Notes under the pieces: model-generated | What the model saw: only the letters and a program-made list of their open reading frames with translations | Told to the model about the DNA's origin: nothing | The model's database searches: none | Shown: in pieces, positions 16,359-23,164 of the stretch | Layout: every line of letters starts with the position of its first letter | Position numbering within the stretch: the first letter of the stretch is position 1 | Assembly (NCBI RefSeq): GCF_009183365.2 | Contig: NZ_CP068230.1 | Location: 3,749,001-3,813,000, forward strand | Source: Shewanella algae | GTDB lineage: Bacteria > Pseudomonadota > Gammaproteobacteria > Enterobacterales > Shewanellaceae | DNA: 64,000 bases | Direction: 5' to 3' | Position numbers and translations under genes: made by a program

Positions 16359-17408
16359 TCAGGCCGTTTGAAAGTACTGACAGTTGGTTGCAAAATGTCG
16401 TCGTCGCTTCTCCAAGTGTTCGCAGTAACAGCTGAGCTCTTGCAAGGTGCCTACCGGCCCACGAAATAGTCTTCCAAACTCAGTGGTAAGCTTGAGCCAG
16501 TTCTCATGAGGGATATTCAACCGCGTCAGCAGCTTGGCACTCTTTTCACCTATCGCGCCATGTTTATCATCGCGAATACAGCGCCCGGTATCATCCACCA
16601 ATTCAAGATAATCCTTGAGCCCAAACGCAATACCACTGCGCTGGTTATCGCATTCATTGCCAATAAAGGGCAGTAGCTTGGCGGGTTGTTCGCATTTCAA
16701 TGCTGCCTGAATACGTAGTCGAATGCTGGTATGTGCCGACTGCTCAGGCGTATCGGCCATCTTGGCTCTGATGGGATTGAGGTCAACGTACGCCATACAG
16801 GTTAACACCGCGGCTTCATCGAGTAAGGCTTGCGACTTAAATCTTCCTTCCCACAAATTTATCCGGAATAAATTTGAACAGCTTTAGCTGGCCCGCAGGG
16901 AGAGCGCCAGGGATGGCGGCGAATAGAATCGGCCGGTACAGTTATCCTCCTGATTGGCTTGACGCGCTATGGGTTCGTTAAGACAACGCATGAACCAGCT
17001 GATGTCACATAACCTACTGCGATAAATCGCGATAGTATGCTTCAGCCTAGGGACTTCATACGCTTCAATCAGCTCACCCTGGGCGAATTTGCGGGTTAAC
17101 TCGTCACCTTTGAACAACTTATGCCATTGCTCAAGCACTTCTCTATCTGTCCATCGGTTTGCTGTCTCTATATCGATATGCAACACCAGATGCAGATGAT
17201 TACTCATGATGGCAAATGCCGCCACATCAATGGCAAAAACAGCTTCCAGTTCAAACAATAACGATTCCACCCAACCACGGCGGTGGTCATAATTCTTGCC
17301 CGAGTAGGCATCATCACCACACAGAAAGGCTCGCCGTACCACGCGGCTGCAACAATGGTAGTAAGGCGTATCTTCAAGGCTGATTTGAGTTCGGCGAGGG
17401 CGCGGCAT
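16359..17408 (-). pseudogene. REP-associated tyrosine transposase (Y1/IS200-like RAYT), interrupted
   Basis: The reading frame from ATG 17408 encodes the Y1 transposase N-terminus: PYYHCCSRVVRRAFLCG, the HUH-type metal motif in MSNHLHLVLH (about 68-77) and the catalytic-tyrosine helix region further on. At CTGRF the frame runs into a 72-nt insert (16854-16925) with an in-frame TAA at 16886-16884. After it the same frame resumes with WEGRFKSQALLDEAA and YVDLNPIRA to the stop at 16359. Without the insert the protein would be about 325 aa, the usual RAYT length. Two shorter proteins could be made, but a full transposase cannot. RAYTs mobilise REP palindromes. Confidence 0.85.
16854..16925 (-). 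repeat. REP-like 72-nt insert inside the RAYT gene
   Basis: The insert splits the conserved RAYT segment CTGRF|WEGRF. It contains GCCATCCCTGGCG, an imperfect palindrome whose core GCCATCCCTGGC recurs at 20680s and 20930s in the repeat region, and a second near-palindrome AAATTTATTCCGGATAAATTT. Its length is a multiple of three, but it brings a stop codon. Exact boundaries are inferred from the expected protein sequence. Confidence 0.7.
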
Positions 17409-17504
17409 AATAACCTCCTTGTTAAATGCTTAAACAAAGCATAGTCGGAGGCTAACTACCGCGCCATTAACGCAGGGTGTCCATTTTTTCTGTCCTTTTT
17501 TCTC

Positions 17505-17786
17505 GTCGCCCCTATTACACGTGAAAGCGGACGCTACAAAGGGAAACGAGTCATCCAAGGAGGCCGCGCACAGGTGAGAACCGTTTTGTACATGGCCATG
17601 ATGTCAGCCATGCAATGTAACCCTGTTTTCAAGGACACTTACGCTCGATTACTCGAAGCTGGAAAACCAAAGAAAGTGGCGATTATTGCTTGCGTTCGCA
17701 AGATGGTGGTCATCCTAAACTCTATGCTTCGAGATGGCATCATGTGGGACCAAAACATCGCCCAAAATAAAGGATTGACGCCATAG
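17505..17786 (+). pseudogene. IS110-family transposase, C-terminal fragment
   Basis: From base 17505 the frame reads APITRESGRYKGKR then GGRAQVRTVLYMAMMSA and LLEAGKPKKVAIIACVRKM, the Transposase_20-type C-terminus of IS110/IS1111 elements including the Ser/Arg-rich motif. About 93 codons remain; the catalytic DEDD half is missing. The 3' end lies 16-20 bp from TTTGTTAGTACC, a half attC end. IS1111-attC group elements are known to insert into attC sites, which fits this position. Confidence 0.75.
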
Positions 17787-17808
17787 TCGTTTGTTAGTAC
17801 CCGTAAAT
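17787..17808 (-). other. Half attC-like site next to IS110 fragment
   Basis: On the minus strand, just after the stop of the 17809 gene, TACTAACAAACG matches the left RYYYAAC end of an attC. The rest of the site is absent, replaced by the IS110 fragment. Confidence 0.4.
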
Positions 17809-18090
17809 CTAGTCATCCGGGTATTCGGATAGATAAAGCTTTAAGCCAAGCTTTACCATGATGGACATGGCGCGAACACTTAAAATTGCACCGCCACCAA
17901 GTGCATTTGGGCGCATACTGAAACCGATATCCGCAATGTAGTCTGCCTTAGGCAAACTCTCTTCTTGTGCTACCAGCCATTCCTCTAGGCAACGTATTTG
18001 TAAGGGTAGCTCCCAGTCATCTGCTGCCAACTTGGCTATTTTCACGTTGTCAGATTCACGCTTGATGTATATTGGCAAGGAGAACTCCAT
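17809..18090 (-). CDS. Hypothetical protein, cassette-type
   Basis: 93 aa from ATG 18090; an upstream GTG at 18114 lies inside the attC site and is rejected. AGGAG-like spacing is poor, but the start is 12 nt inside the cassette after GTTAGTGC. Mixed alpha/beta soluble protein with RESDNVKIAKLAADDW and a glycine-rich FSMRPNALGGGAILSV segment. No family recognised. Neighbouring attC-like sites on both sides support it as a cassette gene. Confidence 0.55.
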   Translation of the reverse strand: MEFSLPIYIKRESDNVKIAKLAADDWELPLQIRCLEEWLVAQEESLPKADYIADIGFSMRPNALGGGAILSVRAMSIMVKLGLKLYLSEYPDD

Positions 18091-18095
18091 TTTGA

Positions 18096-18144
18096 GCACT
18101 AACGCTGTGGACACGCACTTGTCGCGTGCTCTGCCTTGTTATGC
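18096..18144 (-). other. Short attC-like site
   Basis: The minus strand reads GCATAAC-AAGGCAGAGCACGCG-ACAA-GTGCGTGTCCACAGC-GTTAGTGC: the ends match RYYYAAC and GTTRRRY-like cores, and the inner arms GCACGC/GTGCGTG pair. At about 50 bp it is at the short end of attC lengths. The 18145 gene stops right at its left end. Confidence 0.6.
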
Positions 18145-18537
18145 CTAGTCGCCAAGCTGTAAACCACAGGGGCGCCCCTCCTGGAACTGAACTACAATTA
18201 TTGCATCGTCCCAACCAGAGAGACCGAACCCAAGATCAAACCGGCTGTCTTTGATATAACTAGTGAAGCCATCAAACACCAGGCTTCCATTGCCTCTCAT
18301 GAAGCCATCGATATCTTCGCTTTCGATGTATGCTGTAGCCTCGATCTTTATTCGATCTAATTCAGCCAAAATGCTCTTGGCCTGAGTAAGCGCATGGACG
18401 TTGGGTCCATCCTTCTCCCCTTCTACATCTATCAGAACGTTGCCGGCGGGCACGCTTGATTCACCATGCCACATACCAGAAATGTAGCTTAGTTCACCAA
18501 TATCCTTATCTACATACCTGCGATTCTTCCAGAACAC
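18145..18537 (-). CDS. Hypothetical protein, cassette-type
   Basis: 130 aa, GTG start at 18537. Acidic soluble protein with RYVDKDIGELSYISGMWHGE, a central helix ALTQAKSILAELDRIKIEA and a C-terminal beta segment FDLGFGLSGWDDAIIVVQF. The pattern resembles small DUF proteins seen in integron cassettes and near immunity genes, but no family is assigned. It stops directly at the attC at 18144. An IS110 fragment lies upstream, so its own start-side attC is missing. Confidence 0.55.
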   Translation of the reverse strand: MFWKNRRYVDKDIGELSYISGMWHGESSVPAGNVLIDVEGEKDGPNVHALTQAKSILAELDRIKIEATAYIESEDIDGFMRGNGSLVFDGFTSYIKDSRFDLGFGLSGWDDAIIVVQFQEGRPCGLQLGD

Positions 18538-18668
18538 TGGTTTTCCCTTTGTGCATAGACATAATGATTCCCTGTGCTGGTGTCGGCCTCCGTGTTTTCT
18601 CGTGGATTAGTTAAACCAGAGCCACACTGCTTGTTGATCCAATAGGCAAACAATCACAGGAGGCCGAC

Positions 18669-18888
18669 ATGTCTAAAGCTAACACACTTTTTATCGGGTT
18701 GGACGTATACAAGGAGACCACTGACGTGGCCTGGGTTTCTGATAAGTCTGCTGAGACTGTGCATTACCATGGCACAATCCCAACCAACCAACCTGCGTTC
18801 ATTCGATAAACTCATTAAAAATCAAACAGCCAAGACCAGTAAAATCTGTGCTATCTATGAGGCTGGTCCCTGCGGCGAACACAAGTAA
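18669..18888 (+). pseudogene. IS110-family transposase, N-terminal fragment with frameshift
   Basis: ATG 18669 begins NTLFIGLDVYKETTDVAWV, the RuvC-like DEDD N-terminus of IS110 transposases (first catalytic Asp in GLDV). The frame hits TAA at 18807. In a shifted frame the homology continues (KLIKNQTAKTSKICAIYEAGPCG, with the conserved YEAGPCG) to a TAA at 18886. The rest is lost. This N-terminal piece lies 880 bp downstream of a C-terminal piece in the same orientation, so the two are not one simply interrupted gene. 18538-19124 contains no intact gene. Confidence 0.75.
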
Positions 18889-18967
18889 TGCGAATAACCA
18901 AACTCGCTCGGCTCTATTAAAAAGAGTGCAAGGTCAACCGCCGACACTTACTCGCCAAAGTCCGACT

Positions 18968-19019
18968 GTCAGAGTGTCCTTACCGGAGATTTTTGGGTCT
19001 CCGGTAAGGACACTCTGAC
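18968..19019. repeat. Perfect 22-bp inverted repeat with 8-nt loop
   Basis: The arm 18968-18989 (starts GTCAGAGTGTCC, ends ACCGGAGA) is exactly complementary to 18998-19019, around TTTTTGGG. There is no T-run outside. It sits between the IS110 fragment and an attC-like site. It could be a remnant of two inverted element ends or a strong bidirectional hairpin. Confidence 0.8.
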
Positions 19020-19039
19020 CTATTTGACAAAGGGAATCA

Positions 19040-19118
19040 TATCAACGCCCGCCACAAATGCGAGCAACTTGTTGCGAGTCGAGCCACGCAGTGGCGTTTT
19101 GGTGGCGATTGTTAGGGC
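19040..19118 (-). other. Integron attC-like recombination site
   Basis: The minus strand runs GCCCTAACAATCGCCACCAAA ... ATTTGTGGCGGGCGTTGATAT. The outer arms pair (AAC..CGCCAC.AA against TT.GTGGCG..GTT), and an inner GCCAC/GTGGC stem and AACTTGTTGC segment lie in the loop. About 79 bp. This is the clearest attC in the window, and it follows the stop of the DUF4440 gene immediately. Confidence 0.7.
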
Positions 19119-19124
19119 AACAAG

Positions 19125-19496
19125 CTAGAACGGAGCGCATGTTGTCCCTTGATGATAAATCATTTGCCACTGACCGATCGTACTCCGACGCCAGATTGAA
19201 CACCTATGTGAATAAGTTGGCGATGGATGATCAATTTTTGACATCTTCGCTTTGTATAACAACTGAGCACAGTCCAGGCCAAACATTCGTAACTCATAAT
19301 TACTTGCGGTTATTTCAGGCGCAACCTCAGTTGGTAAACGCGCCAATACATTTGCCTTCCCAAATCGCAAACCTGAAGCACCAATTTCAATAAAGTCATC
19401 AGAGATTAGCTGAACGAGCTCACTCGAAGAACTTCGTACATCAGGCTGGAAAAGATGCTCCTCCAACTCGATTAATATTTCCATCAAGTTTTTCAT
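19125..19496 (-). CDS. DUF4440/NTF2-like protein, cassette-borne
   Basis: 123 aa, ATG 19496. Recognisable DUF4440 (SnoaL/NTF2-like cone fold) pattern: LIELEEHLFQPDVRSSSSEL, LISDDFIEIGASGLRFGKANVL, then SIWRRSTIGQWQMIYHQGT at the C-terminus. Related proteins bind small hydrophobic ligands or act as isomerases, and are common integron cassette cargo. The start is 15-20 nt inside the cassette after GTTAGGGC, and an attC follows the stop, so the cassette is complete at both ends. Ligand unknown. Confidence 0.75.
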   Translation of the reverse strand: MKNLMEILIELEEHLFQPDVRSSSSELVQLISDDFIEIGASGLRFGKANVLARLPTEVAPEITASNYELRMFGLDCAQLLYKAKMSKIDHPSPTYSHRCSIWRRSTIGQWQMIYHQGTTCAPF

Positions 19497-19507
19497 TGGT
19501 GCTCCAT

Positions 19508-19580
19508 ATGCCCTAACAGCTATATAGTACGCATGCGCGTTTTAGTCCTCGGAGGAGTGTAAATGCGCATGCGCGGTTTC
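19508..19580 (-). other. attC-like site, copy 2 of a near-identical pair
   Basis: Repeats the site at 16026: AACAGCTATATAGTACGCA, then CGCGTTTTAGTCCTCGGAGG and GTGTAAATGCGCATGCGC. The minus-strand end reads GCTGTTAGGGC directly upstream of the DUF4440 gene. It marks the right end of the recognisable cassette-like run. Confidence 0.6.
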
Positions 19581-20059
19581 CAAACCTATTATCTACCAAC
19601 TGTATTTTTTAAGCTTATGAATTTAATACTATTTTCTAAAATGTTACAGAAATAACGCGCAAACTTAGCTGCAAATTTCCGGCATTTTGCCCGGAACGTC
19701 AATAATACTGTATAAAAACCAGCTCTGAGGTGCTTGTCATGAGCGCGCCAAGCCCTGCAGCTAAGGGCCTTAAAACCAAGGGCCCTACAACTCAGGCCCG
19801 ACAAAAAACGTTAAGTAAAGCTATGGCTACCGCACGGGTCCAAACTCTGTTCGTCCCTGTATTCCGCTGAAAACGGAAAAATGCTACTGCTTTCGGCCTT
19901 AAGCTTAAGGAAGTGCTAAAACTAAGCGTTTGAATTGGTTATACAATAGCCAGCATTGAATGTTAAAACAATTAGCCAAAGGTCAAGTTTTGACAAAGGC
20001 AACAAAACCCTGATTTAGGTTGTTTTTGCAACAGAATTGACTGGGTGTTTGCATTATTC
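19581..20059. other. Gene-free stretch at the right edge of the cassette region
   Basis: No convincing coding region on either strand; short open frames here have Cys/Arg-rich composition and no start-site support. AT-rich to 19700, then a run of GGGCCTTAAAACCAAGGGCC-type near-palindromes around 19767-19790. Confidence 0.5.
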
Positions 20060-20290
20060 TCTGTTTTTGACAGTCATAGTCCCACCTAGTACTGGCCGAG
20101 CTTCCGGCCACGGTGTAGCTAATCACCTGCGGTGCGCCTTTCGCACAGGCGATCCTGTGACACGGCGTGAATACGTCCATGTAGCCTCGACGAAAACGTC
20201 CCTGTTTTCGACGGTCACAGTTTCGCCTGTGCCTGAAAATGAGGTGTATGCCTGCAGATCTTTCAAATGGTTCAAGCTACTCAGGGCTAA

Positions 20291-20553
20291 CAGAATTGCA
20301 CTAATTCCCCCCTCGGTGTCGCCGAAAGCCGTTGGCGCAAATAACGTGGCTGAGGCATGGATGCCGAAGCAGCGCCAGTCGAATCAGGGATGAGCGTCTG
20401 AAGCGGTAGTTATTTGCGCCATTAGGCCGAGGGGCTTTCGACACCGTGTGGGGGCGGCAAGGGAGATCCAAGAGGGGATTGCTGCAGATCCTCTCTTGGT
20501 CGGGTGTGGGGCGAAGCTCCACGACTTTAGGCCGCAGGCACAGCGGCTATCAT
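20291..20553. repeat. 263-bp structured block, copy A
   Basis: About 95% identical to 21024-21284. It has a long foldback: 20314-20345 (CGGTGTCG...GGCGCAAATAAC) against 20409-20446 (GTTATTTGCGCC...CGACACCG). Two further hairpins follow: CCAAGAGGGG/CCTCTCTTGG and GTGGGGCGAAGCTCCAC. No coding potential shared by both copies. May be a small structured RNA or a non-autonomous element. Confidence 0.7.
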
Positions 20554-21023
20554 GGTTTTAAGCCAAAACTCATCAATAAACTAGGTCTTAGCTTCTGGCT
20601 AAGCAGCTGCCCATCACCTGCGGTGCGCCTTTCGCACAGGCGATCCTGTGACACGCTGCGAGTACGTCCCAGTAAGCTCTGCCTCGCCATCCCTGGCTCG
20701 GAAGGTCACAGTTCCACCTGCGCCTGGAAAATGGGTGTATGTCTGCAAACTCTTCAGATGTTTCAAGCTACTCAGGGCTAACAGGGTCGCACCAATTTCC
20801 CCCTCGGTGTCGCCGACAGCCGTTGGCGCAAATAACGTGGTTAAGCAGCAGCCAATCACCTGCGGTGCGCTTTTCGCACAGGCGATCCTGTAACTCGCTG
20901 CGAGTACCTCCTTGTAAGCTCTGCCTCGCCATCCCTGGCTCGGAAGGTCACAGTTCCGCCTATGCCTGGAATATGGGCGTATTTCTGTGGGCATATAGGT
21001 AGCTTCAAACAAGTTAGTTCTCA

Positions 21024-21284
21024 CAGAATTGCACCAGTCCCCCTCGGTGTCGCCGAAAGCCGTTGGCGCAAATAACGTGGCTGAGGTATGGATGCCGAAG
21101 CAGCGACAGTCGAATCAGGGATGAGCGTCTGAAGCGCTAGTTATTTGCGCCATTAGGCCGAGGGGCTTTCGACACCGTGTGGGGCGGCAAGGGAGATCCA
21201 AGAGGGGATTGCTGTTGATCCCTTCTTGGTCGGGTGTGGGGCGAAGCTCCACGACTTTAGGCCGCTGGTACAGCGGCTATCATA
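21024..21284. repeat. 261-bp structured block, copy B
   Basis: Second copy of the block at 20291, same orientation, about 730 bp apart. Foldback arms are 21045-21076 and 21140-21177. Differences from copy A are scattered single bases plus one or two 1-2 bp indels; several fall in loop or unpaired positions. A third, truncated start of the block is at 20783-20842. Confidence 0.7.
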
Positions 21285-21613
21285 GCGTTCAGCTAAAAGT
21301 TCCTAAGTTAGTACTGGCCGAACTTCCGGCCATGGTGTAGCCCATCACCTGCGGTGCGGATAGGCAGGAAGCCTGAATGCAGTGAAGGACAGGACGTCCG
21401 GGAACTGCCTTCCGCACAGGCGATCCTGTGACTCGGCGAGAGTTGCGCAGCAACATGTTTTCGAGCGCGAACCAAGGATGGAAAGCTGACCATTGTGCAT
21501 GGAGGCATTTACACCACGACTTCAGGGCGTTCAACAACGGTTCTCGCACACCTGCTGTTCGGAGCAAGAAAGCAATGGGTTTCCAAAACCCGAGTTTTAT
21601 AGCGTTAGATAGC

Positions 21614-21639
21614 AAAAGCCGGGATTAAACCCGGCTTTT
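21614..21639 (-). terminator. Terminator of the DUF3718 gene
   Basis: AAAAGCCGGG-ATTAAA-CCCGGCTTTT, perfect 10-bp stem with A/T-rich flanks, 27 bp beyond the stop of the DUF3718 gene; on the minus strand the stem ends in a T-run. Confidence 0.75.
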
Positions 21640-21665
21640 ATATCGAGCGAAGAAAGATACTAGCC

Positions 21666-22055
21666 TCAGCTACCGAGACGCTCTTTGATGGCTTGGGTGA
21701 TAATACTGGCACCAAAACCATTGGCTTCGGCCCAGTCGACTATGCTCTTTCCATCGGCTTCCGCCACTTCCAGTTCGGTCTTTGACAAGCGCTTGGCAAT
21801 AAACTCGCCGGTATCTTCGGCGTTGCTGTGATAGGCGGTGCGCAGCAGGCTTTCGCCGTCACAGGAGATCCCAGAATAGATGTTACGCAACTTCATCCGG
21901 TTCTCTTTCAGCTTCTTGCGCAGGCGGTTTTTGTCGTTGGATTTGACGTAATCACAGATACTGGCAGCCAGTAGATCTTCGGCTTTAGCAGTTGAGGGGA
22001 CTGACACTGAGGATACAGCAATCAGCGCAGCAATGGCCACGGGCAACAGACGCAT
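21666..22055 (-). CDS. DUF3718 domain-containing exported protein
   Basis: 129 aa from ATG 22055 (AAGGAG 7 nt upstream). Signal peptide LLPVAIAALIAVSSVSVPSTAKA, then the DUF3718 core with two conserved cysteines (ASICDYVKSNDKNRLRKKLK ... GISCDG) and a C-terminal ankyrin-like helix pair (LLRTAYHSNAEDTGEFIAKR, IVDWAEANG). Small periplasmic proteins of this family are common in Shewanella and its relatives; function is not known. A perfect 19-bp inverted repeat lies just upstream of its start. Confidence 0.75.
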   Translation of the reverse strand: MRLLPVAIAALIAVSSVSVPSTAKAEDLLAASICDYVKSNDKNRLRKKLKENRMKLRNIYSGISCDGESLLRTAYHSNAEDTGEFIAKRLSKTELEVAEADGKSIVDWAEANGFGASIITQAIKERLGS

Positions 22056-22083
22056 CTGACACTCCTTTTTGTAATTGTTATTA

Positions 22084-22129
22084 ATGCCAAGAGTCCTCAG
22101 CAAACGCATCTGCTGAGGACTCTTGGCAT
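22084..22129. repeat. Perfect 19-bp inverted repeat between folA and the DUF3718 gene
   Basis: Arm 22084-22102 (ATGCCAAGAGTCCTCAGCA) pairs exactly with 22111-22129 around AACGCATC. Neither side has a T-run, so it is not a typical intrinsic terminator. It is 29 bp upstream of the DUF3718 ATG and 58 bp beyond the folA stop. It could be an operator or a folA 3' end structure. Confidence 0.7.
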
Positions 22130-22187
22130 AAGGATCGGCTCGTGGCTGGCGCCACTCACGTTTCAGGGTTCAAAAGTCCGTCACAAT

Positions 22188-22670
22188 TTAACATTTTCTC
22201 ACCATATTGATAAAGCGAAAATCCAACCCTTTTACACTATGGCCACTTTCCTCGTAAATTTGCTGCCAACTGCCATCGTCCCATTCGGGAAAGCGAGTGT
22301 CCCCTTCCACTTGCAAGTCTATCTCTGTCAGATACAGCGTATCGGCTTGAGGCAGAATTTCCCGGTAGAGCTGGCCGCCGCCTATCACCACCAGTTCTTC
22401 GCAGTTTCCGGCCGCTTCCACAGCCTCTTTGAAGGAAGAAACCCGGGTAACACCTTCCGGGGCATAGTCGCTCTGGCGGCTGATCACTATGTTGTGGCGC
22501 CCGGGCAGAGGACGACCTATGGATTCGAAAGTCTTACGTCCCATCACCACCGGCTTTCCCAGAGTCATCTGCTTAAAATGACGCAGGTCTTCCGGCAGAT
22601 GCCAGGGCATTTGGTTATCTTTACCTATGACTCTGTCATGGGCCATGGCGGCAATCATGGCGATGCGCAT
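22188..22670 (-). CDS. folA: Dihydrofolate reductase
   Basis: 160 aa, the usual chromosomal size. MRIAMIAAMAHDRVIGKDNQ start, MPWHLPEDLRHFK with catalytic Asp at 28, GRKTFESIGRPLPGR for NADPH binding, and VIGGGQLYREILPQAD near the C-terminus. Reduces dihydrofolate to tetrahydrofolate and is the trimethoprim target. Transcribed in the same direction as yjjB/yjjP/obgE upstream, 23 bp after yjjB. Confidence 0.97.
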   Translation of the reverse strand: MRIAMIAAMAHDRVIGKDNQMPWHLPEDLRHFKQMTLGKPVVMGRKTFESIGRPLPGRHNIVISRQSDYAPEGVTRVSSFKEAVEAAGNCEELVVIGGGQLYREILPQADTLYLTEIDLQVEGDTRFPEWDDGSWQQIYEESGHSVKGLDFRFINMVRKC

Positions 22671-22693
22671 ATACGCTCCTTGTTATTATTGGA

Positions 22694-23164
22694 TTAAATC
22701 ACCGGGCGGGTACGGAAATACAACAGACTGGGCATGGCCAGACCGACAGACAAAGCCCCGAGAATAAACACGGTTTTCAGGCCATTGGTGACCACCTGTT
22801 CCCACAGCTCGGTACTGAGCTGTGACTGGGCGGTCAATTGCACCAGGGCAATCACAGTGTTGTAGGCATAGGAACCCGGGATCATAGGGATAATCGCCGC
22901 CACGGCATACAGCAGCGGCGGTGCCAGATGACGCTTGGCAAAGGCAATAGTCACCATGCCTATGATGCCGGCAGCGGCAAAGGTGGCCCACTCTATCGGC
23001 AAGCCAAACTGCAACATCAAGGTCCGTGAGCTGTGGCCTATGGCCCCGGCCAGAGCACAGTAAAGCAGATAACGCCTGGGAACATTGAATAGCATGGCAA
23101 AGCCCATAGCGGGAATAGCCGAGAAAAAGGCATCATTCAGCAGTAACAACAGAGTGTCCATCAC
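22694..23164 (-). CDS. yjjB: Threonine/serine exporter ThrE-family, small subunit (YjjB-like)
   Basis: 156 aa with four predicted TM helices and the conserved PGSYAYNTV-type PG motif (IPMIPGSYAYN near 93-103), the ThrE_2 domain. Together with the YjjP half it forms a split ThrE exporter; E. coli YjjPB is reported as a succinate exporter. The start codon overlaps the end of yjjP by 4 bp. Confidence 0.88.
   Translation of the reverse strand: MMDTLLLLLNDAFFSAIPAMGFAMLFNVPRRYLLYCALAGAIGHSSRTLMLQFGLPIEWATFAAAGIIGMVTIAFAKRHLAPPLLYAVAAIIPMIPGSYAYNTVIALVQLTAQSQLSTELWEQVVTNGLKTVFILGALSVGLAMPSLLYFRTRPVI

Larger units (their letters stand above)
20060..21445. repeat. Mosaic array of REP-like palindromic units
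   Basis: The palindrome CACCTGCGGTGCG-N-CGCACAGGCGATCCTGTG occurs four times, at about 20124-20160, 20615-20650, 20857-20892 and 21345-21432; the last is split by about 50 bp (21358-21412). Between copies lie recurring blocks: TACTGGCCGAnCTTCCGGCCA (20091 and 21311), the GCCATCCCTGGC palindrome (about 20689 and 20929), AAGCTACTCAGGGCTAACAG (20274 and 20767) and the CCCTCGGTGTCGCCG start of the 260-bp block (three times). No open frame is conserved between copies. The spacing is irregular, so it is not a CRISPR. The units look like BIME-type REP clusters. Confidence 0.75.

Noticed and set aside
14732..19580. An integron integrase (intI) gene for the cassette array
   Set aside because: No tyrosine-recombinase motif could be found on either strand in this window; it may lie outside.
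19589..19804. 71-codon open frame on the minus strand
   Set aside because: Cys/Arg/Lys-rich translation without Shine-Dalgarno or family similarity, in AT-rich intergenic DNA.
20060..21445. Possible CRISPR array
   Set aside because: Repeat units are of unequal length, in mosaic order, without regular spacers, and no cas genes are nearby.
20037..21628. Several open frames of 60-136 codons within the repeat region on both strands
   Set aside because: They are composed of the repeated palindromes, are not kept between repeat copies and have no start-site support.
14472..22188. Prophage or integrative element
   Set aside because: No integrase, structural, replication or conjugation genes, and the flanking tRNA genes are not adjacent.
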